DNA of 64,000 nt from AC-37 sp036389295 (GCA_036389295.1 DASVQB010000004.1:1-64000), one strand, 5' to 3'. Counted from the stretch's first letter, positions 52,906 to 62,045 are shown. The notes: generated by a model not told the origin, from the letters alone. Translations and numbers: made by a program.

Positions 52906-54392
52906 GGCGCCGCCGCCCCGACCATGCCGCGCACGCGGCCGGCGAGCCGCCGCGCGAGCCCGGCGATGAACGCCAGGTCGACCGGGCTGATCAGCCGCTC
53001 GAACGCCAGGTACGCCGCCACGTAGACCGCTCCGCCGGCGGCGAGGGCGGGGACGAGCGACGGGGCGAGCAGCAGCACGGGCGCCACCATGACGGCTCCG
53101 GCGAGCAGCGGCGGGCCGGTCATGCGGAGCCAGTGGATCGGCCGCACGGTGTACGCGGCCAGGACCAGGGCCACGACCACGAACCCGGTCTCGGTGACCA
53201 GCATCGCCGCGGCGGACCCGCTCTCGACCCAGCGCGGGATCAGCACCACGTTCAGCACCACGTTGAAGGCCACCATCGGGACCGTCGCCAGCACCATCGT
53301 CCGCGGGTTCCGCCGCGAGACGACGAGCGTCGAGCACAGGTTCACGATGGCCACGCCGACCGCGACGGGGGCGAGCAGCCGGAGCGCCGGCGCCGCGTCG
53401 GCGAAGTCCGGCCCGAACAGCAGCCTGCACAGCGGCTCCGCGAGCAGGGCGAAGGCGATCGCGCACGGCACGAGCAGGGCGAGCGCCAGCTTGATCGAGC
53501 GCTGGAACAGCGACTGGATCGTCGGCGTCGTGTCGCTGCCGAGGTACGCGTACATCGGGGCGAACGCGGTGTTGAGCGAGAACGTGATGAACAGGGTCGA
53601 GTCGATCAGCCGGTACGCCGCGCCGTAGCGGCCGACGGCGGCGCTCGTGGCCATCAGCGACAGGATGATCGCGTCGAGGCGGAACAGCAGGACGGTGAAC
53701 ACGTCCTCGATCGCGAACGGGGCGCTCGCGCCGGCCAGGCGGCGCCAGGTGCGGCGCGCGATCGACATCCGCGGGCGCGGGATCCCGCTGCGGCGCCAGA
53801 TCCAGACGGAGATCAGCAGCGAGGCGAGCGACCCGGCGGCGTACGTGGCGGCCACGCCGACCACGCCGAGCCCGAGGCCGAGCGCGGCGATGCCGAGCGC
53901 CGCCGCGGTCACGCGCTGGAGCAGGACCGGCCCGGCCACGAGCTCCACCCGCTCGTACGCGTTGAAGACCGTGTGGACCGGCTGCGCGAGGATGTCGAGC
54001 AGGAACCCGACCGAGAGGACGTAGACGGTCGCGCGGGTCGTCCCCCCGTAGCCGAGCAGCGAGACCGCGGCGAAGGCCGCGACCAGGACCGGCACGGCAA
54101 TGGCGCTCCGCAGCGCCACGAGGTTCCAGAACAGCGAGTCCGCCCGGTTGCGCTCGCGCGAGACCTCGCGCAGGAGGTAGCGGTCGTAGCCGAAGTCGAT
54201 CGGCACGAGCGCGACCTGGAGGAACGCCGTGGCGAACACGAACACGCCGAGGCCGGACTGGCCCTCGCTGCGGGCGAGGATCGTGAACAGGGCGAGCGAC
54301 GCGAGCTTGCCGACCACCTCGGCCGCGGCCCGCACGCCGGTGTTCTTCAGCGCGCGCTCGCCGGCCTCGCGCGCGCCCTCCCGCTCGCTCAT
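52902..54392 (-). CDS. Polysaccharide flippase Wzx-like (MOP family), second copy
   Basis: 496 residues with about 14 membrane segments. It begins like the first copy (ALKNTGVRAAAEVVGKLASLAL) and shares GRYGAAYRLIDSTLFI and YLGSDTTPTIQSLFQRS. The two are clearly related, but the many substitutions show an old duplication or separate recruitment. It flips lipid-linked glycans. The ATG overlaps the deacetylase stop (ATGA), and the stop overlaps the next glycosyltransferase start. Confidence 0.9.
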   Translation of the reverse strand: MSEREGAREAGERALKNTGVRAAAEVVGKLASLALFTILARSEGQSGLGVFVFATAFLQVALVPIDFGYDRYLLREVSRERNRADSLFWNLVALRSAIAVPVLVAAFAAVSLLGYGGTTRATVYVLSVGFLLDILAQPVHTVFNAYERVELVAGPVLLQRVTAAALGIAALGLGLGVVGVAATYAAGSLASLLISVWIWRRSGIPRPRMSIARRTWRRLAGASAPFAIEDVFTVLLFRLDAIILSLMATSAAVGRYGAAYRLIDSTLFITFSLNTAFAPMYAYLGSDTTPTIQSLFQRSIKLALALLVPCAIAFALLAEPLCRLLFGPDFADAAPALRLLAPVAVGVAIVNLCSTLVVSRRNPRTMVLATVPMVAFNVVLNVVLIPRWVESGSAAAMLVTETGFVVVALVLAAYTVRPIHWLRMTGPPLLAGAVMVAPVLLLAPSLVPALAAGGAVYVAAYLAFERLISPVDLAFIAGLARRLAGRVRGMVGAAAP

Positions 54393-55219
54393 CGGCCGCC
54401 CGCGCGCTCGCGGGCGGCCCGGACCCCGCGGCGCAGCCCGCGCGTTCCGGCCCGCAGCGCCCTCCCCGGGACGCTGTCGAACAGCGGCTGGTACGCGTCG
54501 GCGAGCTTGAGCAGGAAGCTCGCCTCGCCGTCCTTCGCCGTGATCAGCGCGCGCTTCATCGTGTGGCGCTCCCAGCTGCCGCGGCCCTGGCAGGTGACGG
54601 CCGCCTCGAAGCCGGCGTCCCGCGCGGCGGCCACCGCGGCGGGGCCGTAGTGGCAGAACGGATAGGCGAACGTCCGGACGGGCCGGCCGGCGATCCGCTC
54701 GACCTCGTCGCGGCTCTCGACCATCTCGCGCAGGCAGTCGTCGTAGCCGAGCGTCGACAGGTCGGGGTGGGAGACCGTGTGGGCGCCGAGCTCGTGCCCG
54801 GCGGCGGCCATCTCGCGCAGCTCGTCCTCGGTCATCCCGCGCGCGGTCCCCTCGGGCATCCACGGTATCGGGCTCCCGATCAGGCCCGTGGTCACGTACA
54901 CGGTCGCGGGCGCCCCGTACTCGGCGAGCATCGGCATCACCACGGATCGGTTGTCGTCCCAGCCGTCGTCGAAGCTGAGGGCCGCCAGGCCCGGCGGGGG
55001 CTCGCCGCCGCCGGCGCGCTCGGCGAGCTCGGCCACCGTCACCAGCTCGAACCCGGCCTCCAGCAGCAGCTCGACCTGCGCCCGGAAGCGCTCCGGCCTC
55101 ACCCGCTGGAAGGTGGGGTCCTCGCTCAGCGAGGCGGGCGCGACGCCGTGGTAGCAGAGGATCGCCGAGCGCCGGCGGCACAGCTCGCGCGCGGTGCGCG
55201 TCCAGGGGGCTGCGGGCAT
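54389..55219 (-). CDS. Polysaccharide deacetylase (NodB-type)
   Basis: 276 residues. The CE4 motifs are present: ILCYHGVA, SFDDGWDDN (metal Asp) and AHTVSHPDLSTL (two His), and the later FAYPFCHYG. These enzymes remove N-acetyl groups from glycans such as GlcNAc polymers. There is no clear signal peptide, so it may act on lipid-linked precursors. The ATG at 55219 was preferred to longer upstream options because the fold begins shortly after. First gene of the four-gene minus-strand operon. Confidence 0.88.
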   Translation of the reverse strand: MPAAPWTRTARELCRRRSAILCYHGVAPASLSEDPTFQRVRPERFRAQVELLLEAGFELVTVAELAERAGGGEPPPGLAALSFDDGWDDNRSVVMPMLAEYGAPATVYVTTGLIGSPIPWMPEGTARGMTEDELREMAAAGHELGAHTVSHPDLSTLGYDDCLREMVESRDEVERIAGRPVRTFAYPFCHYGPAAVAAARDAGFEAAVTCQGRGSWERHTMKRALITAKDGEASFLLKLADAYQPLFDSVPGRALRAGTRGLRRGVRAARERAGGR

Positions 55220-55307
55220 GACGCGAGCAGTATGGAGAAGGGCGCGGAGGCCTCCGCGGGCGATCCGCGGAGGCGTCCCGGGAGGCGACCCTCTACCGTG
55301 CGCGGCG

Positions 55308-56450
55308 ATGGCTCCGAGGACCGAGGTGCTCAGCTCGCTCGAGGCGCTCGAGCCCCACCGCGCGGGCTGGGACGAGCTCGTGGTGGCCAACCGGCGCCCC
55401 TACAGCGCCCCCGCCTGGACCCTGTCCTGGTGGCGGCACGCGGCCCCGGAGGGGGCGCTGCTGCGCGTGGTCGTGGCGCTCGACGACGAGGGCGTCGCGG
55501 GGGTCGCGCCGTTCTACGCCGAGCGCCGCCGCGGGCTGTGGACCTACCGCCCGCTCGCGGGCGTCAACACCGCCCGGATCGAGCCGCTGGCGCGCCCCGG
55601 GTCCGAGGGGGAGGCGGCGCGCGCGCTCGCCGCCGCGCTCGCGGGCGCCGACCCGGCCCCCGACGTGATCCGGTTCGAGGGCGTGCCGGACGACTCGCCG
55701 TGGCCCGGCCTGCTGCGGTCGGAGTGGCCGAGGGGGCGCCCGTGGCTCCACGTCGAGCGGCCGATCAAGGCGCCCGCGGTCACGCTCGACGCCCCGAGCT
55801 TCGACGACTGGATGAAGTCGAAGAGCTCCAACTTCCGCCAGCAGATGCGGCGGTCGCGGCGGGCGCTCGAGAAGGCCGGGGCCGTGTTCCGGATGGCGAC
55901 CGAGCCGGACGAGCTCGAGCGCGACGTCGAGTCGTTCAAGCGGCTCCACCTGTCGCGCTGGGAGTGGCGCGGCGGCTCGCACGCGATCTCGGACGGCGTC
56001 GACCGGATGCTGGTCGACGCCGGCCGTGAGCTGGCGCCGGAGGGCCGCTTCCTGCTCCAGTCGATCGACGTCGACGGCCAGACGATCGCGTCGCACCTCT
56101 ACGTGACCGCCGGCGGCGAGACCACGTTCTGGCTCGGAGGGTTCGACGAGGCCTACGCCTCCCAGCGGCCGTCGCTCGTGGCGCTCGTGGACGCCGTGGC
56201 GGTCAGCTTCGAGCGCGGCGAGTCGCGGTTCGACCTCGGGCCGGGGGACCAGCCGTACAAGTACCGCCTCGCCGACGCCGAGGAGCGGCTGATCTGGGGC
56301 ACGCTGGTGCTGCCCGGCGCGCGCTACGCGCTGCGGCGGGCGCTCTTCCTGCCGCAGCAGGCCCGGTGGGCGATCTCCCACCGGCTCAGCGACGAACAGC
56401 GGGAGAGGCTGAAGAAGCTCGGCCGGCGGGCCCTCCGCCGGGAAGGCTGA
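55308..56450 (+). CDS. GNAT-fold acyltransferase (CelD/BcsL or FemAB-like)
   Basis: 380 residues. The pattern AWDELVVANRRPYSAPAWTLSWW, WMKSKSSNFRQQMRRSRRALE and FDLGPGDQPYKYRLAD is typical of CelD-like proteins of polysaccharide loci with a double GNAT fold. Acyl transfer to sugars or lipids is presumed. The ATG at 55308 follows a TACCGT box by 8 bases. Its stop overlaps the next ATP-grasp gene (TGATG), suggesting a two-gene acyl/amide modification unit. Confidence 0.82.
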   Translation: MAPRTEVLSSLEALEPHRAGWDELVVANRRPYSAPAWTLSWWRHAAPEGALLRVVVALDDEGVAGVAPFYAERRRGLWTYRPLAGVNTARIEPLARPGSEGEAARALAAALAGADPAPDVIRFEGVPDDSPWPGLLRSEWPRGRPWLHVERPIKAPAVTLDAPSFDDWMKSKSSNFRQQMRRSRRALEKAGAVFRMATEPDELERDVESFKRLHLSRWEWRGGSHAISDGVDRMLVDAGRELAPEGRFLLQSIDVDGQTIASHLYVTAGGETTFWLGGFDEAYASQRPSLVALVDAVAVSFERGESRFDLGPGDQPYKYRLADAEERLIWGTLVLPGARYALRRALFLPQQARWAISHRLSDEQRERLKKLGRRALRREG

Positions 56451-57646
56451 TGGCGGCCCGCCCGGCCGTCGTCTTCCTCGAGCCGGCGAACGGCGGACTC
56501 GCGACCGCGCGCTCGCTGGTGCGGGCTGGGGAGCGCGTGACGATGCTGGCCAGCCCCGGCGACTGGTTCACGGCCCGCACCCGCGGCGCGCGCGGGCGGG
56601 TCCTGTCCGATCTCCCGGAGGGGCGCGAGGAGTGGCTGTCGGCGCTCGCCGCCGAGGCGCGGGGCGGCGACGTGCTCGTCCTCACCGGCGCCGACCGGGC
56701 CAGCGAGCTGCTCGCCGAGGCGCGCGGCGAGCTGCCGCCGGAGGTCCGGACGTTCGAGTCCGAGGACGGGGCCCACCTGCCGCTGATGGACAAGGCGCTC
56801 TGCCACGAGATCGCCCAGGGCGCCGGCGTGCGCGTGCCGTGGACCGCCCCGGTCGCCTCGGACGACGACCTGCGGCGCGCCGCGGCCGACGCCCCCTACC
56901 CCTGCGTCGTCAAGCCGGCGATGTCGCACGAGTGGCGCGCGCTGTTCGGGATGGAGCGCGTCCTCCTGGCACACGACGCCGAGGAGCTCGAGGAGCAGGC
57001 GCGGCCCGCCCTCGACGCCCGGCTCGAGCTGATCGTCAGCGAGTACGTCCCGGGCGGCGACGACTCGGTGGAGGAGGCGATCGTGGTGCGGACGGCCGAC
57101 GGCTCGTACCCGGTGAGCTTCGGCTGCCGCAAGATCCGCCAGTGCCCGCCGGGGTTCGGCGCCGCGTCGCTGTGCGTCTCGGACCCGGTGCCGGAGTCGG
57201 CGGAGATCGCCCGGGCGGTGCTCGACCACGCCGGGTTCGTCGGCGTCGCGGGCGTCGAGACCAAGCGCCACGCCGCGACCGGCGAGCACGTCTTCCTCGA
57301 GGTGAACGTCCGCCTGCCGACCCAGTTCGGCTTGGGCGACGCGGCCGGGGTCGAGGCCTCGAAGCGCCTCTACGCCACGCTGGCCGGCCACGAGGTCGGC
57401 CCGCAGCCCCCGCTCGTGAGCGGCGTGAAGCTCGTGTTCCCGCAGCTCGAGCTGAGGCTGGCGCTGCCGCTGATCCAGGACGGGAGCGGGCGCGTCCGCG
57501 CCCTCCGGGAGATGGCGGCCAGCTACCGCGGCGTGCGCGAGGCGGGGGTCTTCGACCTGCGCGACCCGGTGCCCGGCCTCGCGCTGCTCGGCAGCATGGG
57601 CCGCCGCGCGGTCACTCGGCTGGCTGGAAGACCGCGGCGACGGTGA
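56450..57646 (+). CDS. ATP-grasp ligase, second copy
   Basis: 398 residues. The start VVFLEPANGGLATARSLVRAG, ATP-binding VVKPAMSHEWRALF, the middle LIVSEYVPGG and metal site FLEVNVRLPTQFGLGDAAG are ATP-grasp features. It differs from the first copy in order of motifs and C-terminus, so the two probably act on different substrates. Amide or ester ligation onto a glycan or peptide is inferred only from the locus. The ATG overlaps the acyltransferase stop. The 3' end overlaps the convergent phosphoglycosyltransferase gene by 35 bases. Confidence 0.85.
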   Translation: MAARPAVVFLEPANGGLATARSLVRAGERVTMLASPGDWFTARTRGARGRVLSDLPEGREEWLSALAAEARGGDVLVLTGADRASELLAEARGELPPEVRTFESEDGAHLPLMDKALCHEIAQGAGVRVPWTAPVASDDDLRRAAADAPYPCVVKPAMSHEWRALFGMERVLLAHDAEELEEQARPALDARLELIVSEYVPGGDDSVEEAIVVRTADGSYPVSFGCRKIRQCPPGFGAASLCVSDPVPESAEIARAVLDHAGFVGVAGVETKRHAATGEHVFLEVNVRLPTQFGLGDAAGVEASKRLYATLAGHEVGPQPPLVSGVKLVFPQLELRLALPLIQDGSGRVRALREMAASYRGVREAGVFDLRDPVPGLALLGSMGRRAVTRLAGRPRRR

Positions 57647-59225
57647 GGAGCAGGATCTTGAGGTCCAGCCAGAGCGACCAGTTCTCGATGTAGTAGTTGT
57701 CCCACTCGATCCGGTCCGACAGCGATGTCTTGCCGCGGAGGCCGTGGACCTGGGCCCAGCCCGTGATCCCCGCCTTGACGCGGTGGCGGTCCTCGTAGCG
57801 GCTGATCCGCCGCTCGAACAGCTCCACGAACTCGGGCCGCTCGGGGCGGGGCCCGACGATGCTCATGTCGCCCTTGAGCACGTTGATGAGCTGGGGCAGC
57901 TCGTCGAGCGAGGTGCGCCGCATGAGGCGCCCGATCGCCGTCCGCCGGTCCGCGCCCTCGACGCCGCCCGGCGCCGTGTCCTCCGGCAGCAGGACCGCGA
58001 CCCTGCCGGCCCGCGGGGAGTCGTCGGACAGCCGCATCGAGCGGAACTTGAGGAGGTCGAACGGACGCTCGTCGCGCCCGACGCGCCGCTGGCGGAAGAA
58101 CACCGGCCCTGGCGAGGAGAGCTTCACCGCGAGGATGGAGACGAGCATCAGCGGCCCCAGCATCAGAAGGAGGATCGCCGCCATCACGCGGTCGAGCGCG
58201 TACTTGATCGCGAACTGCCAGCCCTTCGGGTTCACCGCGCGGAGGCGGTAGAGCGGCATCCCGCCGATGTGCTCCAGCTTGACCCGGACGTTGATGCTCT
58301 CGAACAGGCGCGGCACGAGCGAGACCTCGAGGCCGAGCTCGTCGCACTTGCGGACGATCGGGACCAGCGTGGCGTCGGCCCCGCGCGACGACATGAAGGC
58401 GAGGACCACGTGCTGGGCGCCGGTCCGCTCGACGATCGCCTCGAGCTCGTCCGGCCCGCCCAGGACGGGCGCCCGGCGCCCGGGGACCTGGTCGTCGCCG
58501 GGCGGGTACGGGTCGACGTAGCCGACCGGGCGGAGGCCCAGCTCGGGCTTCTCGTCGAGCCGCCGCTCGACCTGCGCGCCGACCCGGCCGGCGCCGAAGA
58601 TGAGGGTGGGGGTCGCGATCGAGCGCTCGACGCGCGCCCGTCGCTGGGTCAGCGCGAGCACGTAGCGGCTGCCCGCCACGTAGATCACCCCGAACGCCCA
58701 GACGCGGGCCATCAGCTCGGCCTGCTCCGCGGCGCCGGCCGTGAAGACCGAGGCGGCGATGACGGACATGGCCGCCACCGAGCACGCGCCGACGACGTGG
58801 CCGACCTCGTCGAGGAACTCGACCGTGATCTTCGGCCGGTACAGCCCGCGGATCGCGAGCAGGAGGATCACGACGGGCGGGAACGCGAGCACCGGCAGGC
58901 CGCTCGCGTGGACGTCCGCGGCCTGGGCGCCCAGGAGCGCCGCCGCGGCCGCCAGCACCAGCATGAGCCCGTCGGTGCAGAGCGCCGTGATCGTCCACGA
59001 GCGGCCCTCCAGGAGCCCCTCGCGAGACCGCCGCCGGACGGTAGGGAAGCCCGGCGGCGTCTCGTCGATCGCGCCCTCTAGCCGATCGCCGGCGCCGCGC
59101 GGCGCGGCGTCCGCCGGATCGACGGCGTCCGCCGGCTGCGCCAGCGCCAGCTCGTCACGTCCAGAGGTGCCCGGTCGAGGCAAGCGATCACTCTCCCCAC
59201 CCTGTATCGGGGCGGGCCCGCGCAA
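57612..59225 (-). CDS. Polyprenyl phosphoglycosyltransferase (sugar-1-phosphate transferase, EPS initiation)
   Basis: 537 residues. A membrane segment (about 80-140) precedes a Rossmann-like domain (LIFGAGRVGAQVERRL). The C-terminal polyprenol-phosphate hexose-1-phosphate transferase domain follows, with VFFRQRRVGRDERPFDLLKFRSM and RTSLDELPQLINVLKGDMSIVGPRPE and DRHRVKAGITGWAQVHG. It starts repeat-unit synthesis on the lipid carrier. A TTG at 59225 was taken. The 70-residue hydrophilic N-terminus is poorly conserved, so the true start could be further in. Confidence 0.93.
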   Translation of the reverse strand: MRGPAPIQGGESDRLPRPGTSGRDELALAQPADAVDPADAAPRGAGDRLEGAIDETPPGFPTVRRRSREGLLEGRSWTITALCTDGLMLVLAAAAALLGAQAADVHASGLPVLAFPPVVILLLAIRGLYRPKITVEFLDEVGHVVGACSVAAMSVIAASVFTAGAAEQAELMARVWAFGVIYVAGSRYVLALTQRRARVERSIATPTLIFGAGRVGAQVERRLDEKPELGLRPVGYVDPYPPGDDQVPGRRAPVLGGPDELEAIVERTGAQHVVLAFMSSRGADATLVPIVRKCDELGLEVSLVPRLFESINVRVKLEHIGGMPLYRLRAVNPKGWQFAIKYALDRVMAAILLLMLGPLMLVSILAVKLSSPGPVFFRQRRVGRDERPFDLLKFRSMRLSDDSPRAGRVAVLLPEDTAPGGVEGADRRTAIGRLMRRTSLDELPQLINVLKGDMSIVGPRPERPEFVELFERRISRYEDRHRVKAGITGWAQVHGLRGKTSLSDRIEWDNYYIENWSLWLDLKILLLTVAAVFQPAE

Positions 59226-59255
59226 TGTTTAGTCGGGCGCGGAGACCGACTCGGC

Positions 59256-59585
59256 TCAGGCTGCCTCGGTCCTGCTGAGACGCCGGATCCCGAGACCCAT
59301 CGCCAGCAGCACGCCACCCGCCGCGACGATCAGCCCGACGTCGAGTCCGGTGAACGGCAGGTCGCCGCTGTCCGGCTCCGCGGTCGCGGTGCTCGTCCTG
59401 GCGCTGGCGGTCGTCTTCTGCGGGTCGTTCCTAGTGGAGATCTGCTCCTGGATGCTCCCCGCAGGCTTGCTGTAGCCGCTCTGGGCGGAGTTCTGGGCGT
59501 ACGCCGGGGCGGCGATCAGCATGCTTGCGCAGACAATCGCACCGACGAACAGGTTCCTAAATCGCATAGGTGGTCTCCCTACCAT
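59256..59585 (-). CDS. Small LPXTG surface protein, sortase substrate
   Basis: 109 residues. A signal peptide (about 11-30) and a Ser/Thr/Gln-rich stretch precede LPFTG at residues 76-80, a membrane helix, and the basic end IRRLSRTEAA. This is a sortase sorting signal. The ATG at 59585 was chosen because AAGGAGG sits 8 bases upstream. The mature part is only about 45 residues, too short for a domain, so it may act as a linker or decorate the wall. The sortase gene lies at 62046-62729. Confidence 0.85.
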   Translation of the reverse strand: MVGRPPMRFRNLFVGAIVCASMLIAAPAYAQNSAQSGYSKPAGSIQEQISTRNDPQKTTASARTSTATAEPDSGDLPFTGLDVGLIVAAGGVLLAMGLGIRRLSRTEAA

Positions 59586-59700
59586 TGAATTGGCCTCCTT
59601 GCCGTGAGCCTCAGTACCGAGACCGGTCCATGGCCTCGGTCTTTCGCGAAGGGCGTACTTACCCCTCTTGACGGCTGTCAACACGATAGCCGCCCTCGGG
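59586..59700 (-). promoter_or_regulatory. Promoter and structured leader of the LPXTG gene
   Basis: A minus-strand TTGACA (59676-59681) forms half of a dyad TTGAC-GGCT-GTCAA (59668-59681). Nearer the gene, ACCGAG (59616-59621) can pair with CTCGGT (59635-59640), making a stem in the long leader. No match to a known riboswitch was made. Confidence 0.45.
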
Positions 59701-59845
59701 CGGTCTCGCAAATCGACATTCGTCCAGCTTCGTTCAAGATCTGCCCGCATGGTACGAGGGACGCGGACGTGATGCGCGCTGCCTGAGCGGCTTTGCGCAG
59801 GATGCGCGCCCGGATCCGCTCCGGCCGGAGCCTAGAATCTTGCAG

Positions 59846-61876
59846 GTGCCGGCCCTGCGCCTCGCTCTAGACAGGCAGCGGCGCGAGCTGGCGGCGGCTC
59901 CAGCTGTGCTATTTGGCGCGTTCGCGCTCATTCCCCTCTTCGTCCTGGCTGTACTGGGGGGCATAGTCGACTCCGACTTCGCCCGGAAGGACTGGTACCC
60001 AGCTGCCGCGTTCTTACTCGCCCTCGGCCTGGTCGGCGTGCTCGCCCTGCCGGCGGGGCCGCGCCCGCCGCGCGCCGTTTGGATCGCGCTCGCCGCGCTG
60101 GCGGGCTACGCGGCCTGGAGCTACCTGTCGATCGCCTGGGCCGACCAGCGCGCGGACGCGCTCGACGGGGCGAGCCGGACGGCGCTCTACGCGGTGCTGT
60201 TCGGTCTGTTCGCCGTCTGGCGGGTGCCCGCCCGGGCCGCGCTCGCGCTGGTGGGCGCGTTCGCGCTCGGCGTGGCCGCGATCGGCCTCGTCCAGCTGCT
60301 CGGGGCGGTGGCGGCGGACGACCCCGCCGGCTACTTCATCGACGGCCGCTTCGCGTCGCCGATCGGCTACGCGAACGGCGCCGCGGCGCTCTGGTCGTCC
60401 GCCTTCTGGCCGTGCGTGGTCGTCGCCGCCCGCCGCGACTCGCGACCGTGGACCCGGGCGGCGTTCGCCGGCTCGGCCGTGCTGCTCGGCGGGCTCGCGC
60501 TGATGGGGCAGAGCCGCGGCTGGCTGTTCGCGCTGCCGATCGTCGTGGTCGTGTTCGTCGCGATCGCGCCCCGCCGCGTCCGGACGACGCTCACGCTCCT
60601 GCTGGTCGTCGCCGGCGTCGGCGCCGCGCTGCCCGCGATCCTCGACGTGTACGACCAGAGCGACGTGCGGCTGGCCGGGGCCCTGGACGACGCGGCGGCG
60701 GCCATCCTGCTCGCCGCGGCCGTCGTGGCGGCCGTCGCGTGGGCCGCGGCGGTCGGCGACCGCCGCGTTTCGGTGTCGAGGGCGGCGGGGCGCCGGGCCG
60801 GGGCGGCGCTGGCCGTCGCCGGCGCGCTCGCGCTCGTCGGGGGCGCCGGCGTGTACGTCGCGGAGCGCGGCAGCCCGTTCACCGACGTGGCCGACGCGTG
60901 GAGCGAGTTCAAGACCAAGCCGACCCCGGCCGCCGGGGCGGCCCGGCTCGGCCGGCTCGGCTCGAACCGCTACGACTTCTGGCGCGTCGCCTGGGACCGG
61001 TTCGAGAGCGCTCCGATCGGGGGGATCGGCGCCGACAACTTCCAGCAGGCGTATCTCGCCCGGGCGCGCAGCGACGAGGAGCCGCTCTACCCGCACAGCG
61101 TCGAGCTGCGGGCGCTGTCGCAGACGGGGCTGGTCGGGACGGCGCTGCTGGCTGTGGCCCTGGCCGCGGCGCTCGCCGCCGCCGGGCGGGCCCTGACCCG
61201 CCGGGGAGGCGCCGCCCCGGCCGCGGCGGCGGGCTGCCTCGGCGCGTTCGCCTACTGGCTCGTGCACGGCTCGGTGGACTGGTTCTGGGAGCAGCCCGCG
61301 CTCGGGGGCGCCGCGTTCGCCCTCCTGGGGATCGCCGCCGGGCTGGCCCCGCGGCGGGTGGTCCTGCGGCCGGCGCGGCTGAGGCGCCCGTACGCGAGCG
61401 GCGCGGGCGCGGCGCTGGCGTCGCTCGCGGCGGTCGCGCTCGGGCTCGTCTTCCTCGCGCCGTTCTGGTCCGAGCGGTACGTGAAGCAGGCGGCCGAGGT
61501 CTGGGCGACCGACCCGGAGTCGGCGTTCGACCGGCTCGACCGCGCGGCGGCCTTCAACCCGCTCAGCCCGCGGCCGGACCTGGTCGCGGGCAGCATGGCG
61601 CTCCAGCTCGACCGACTGCGCGACGCCGACGTTCGCTTCCGCGCGGCCCTCGACCGCGAGCCGGGCGTGTCGTACGCCTGGCTGGAGCTCGGCGCGATCG
61701 CGGTCAACGAGGGCCGGCGCGCCGAGGGCGTCCGCCTGCTCCGGCGGGCGCGGCGGCTCGACCCGCGCGACGGCGCGACCCGGCGAGCCCTGGCCCGCGC
61801 CGTCCGGGGGAAGCGGATAGACATCGCCGCCATGAACGACGCCTACCGCGAGCGCTACCGGGAGATCGGCGAGTGA
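59846..61876 (+). CDS. O-antigen polymerase-like membrane protein with TPR tail
   Basis: 676 residues from the GTG at 59846, 7 bases after TAGAAT (59833-59838). An upstream TTG is too close to the box. About 10-12 membrane segments, the Wzy_C motif in LALMGQSRGWLFALPIVVVVF, and a large outside loop ending in SNRYDFWRVAWDRFESAPIGGIG. The last 110 residues hold two TPR-like repeats (AFNPLSPRPDLVAGSMALQ and SYAWLELGAIAVNEGRRA). It resembles the Wzy family and gives this locus a second polymerase. Confidence 0.85.
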   Translation: MPALRLALDRQRRELAAAPAVLFGAFALIPLFVLAVLGGIVDSDFARKDWYPAAAFLLALGLVGVLALPAGPRPPRAVWIALAALAGYAAWSYLSIAWADQRADALDGASRTALYAVLFGLFAVWRVPARAALALVGAFALGVAAIGLVQLLGAVAADDPAGYFIDGRFASPIGYANGAAALWSSAFWPCVVVAARRDSRPWTRAAFAGSAVLLGGLALMGQSRGWLFALPIVVVVFVAIAPRRVRTTLTLLLVVAGVGAALPAILDVYDQSDVRLAGALDDAAAAILLAAAVVAAVAWAAAVGDRRVSVSRAAGRRAGAALAVAGALALVGGAGVYVAERGSPFTDVADAWSEFKTKPTPAAGAARLGRLGSNRYDFWRVAWDRFESAPIGGIGADNFQQAYLARARSDEEPLYPHSVELRALSQTGLVGTALLAVALAAALAAAGRALTRRGGAAPAAAAGCLGAFAYWLVHGSVDWFWEQPALGGAAFALLGIAAGLAPRRVVLRPARLRRPYASGAGAALASLAAVALGLVFLAPFWSERYVKQAAEVWATDPESAFDRLDRAAAFNPLSPRPDLVAGSMALQLDRLRDADVRFRAALDREPGVSYAWLELGAIAVNEGRRAEGVRLLRRARRLDPRDGATRRALARAVRGKRIDIAAMNDAYRERYREIGE

Positions 61877-62037
61877 GGCGCTGGCAGCGAGTCCTCCTGT
61901 CCGTCGTCTACTGGGTCGCTGTGCTCGTCGTGTCCGTGGCGCTCCTCGTGGCGCTCGTGATGCTGATCGAGTCGCGCGACCAGTCGTCGGTCGAGGACGG
62001 CGGGGGCGACGGCGGGAGCGCCGGGCTCGTCGTCTAG
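61873..62037 (+). CDS. 54-residue single-pass membrane peptide
   Basis: The sequence has one membrane helix (LLSVVYWVAVLVVSVALLVALVML is its full span, residues about 8-31), then a short acidic and glycine-rich tail (SVEDGGGDGGS). Its GTG overlaps the polymerase stop (GTGA), which strongly implies translation. No family is known. It may assist the polymerase or the sortase, whose gene stop lies 9 bases away on the opposite strand. Confidence 0.65.
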   Translation: MRRWQRVLLSVVYWVAVLVVSVALLVALVMLIESRDQSSVEDGGGDGGSAGLVV

Positions 62038-62045
62038 CCGGCCCG

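Noticed and set aside
59586..59665. Leader of the LPXTG gene as a c-di-GMP (GEMM) riboswitch
   Set aside because: A hairpin and a GAAA segment occur, but the conserved GEMM core residues are not in the right order.
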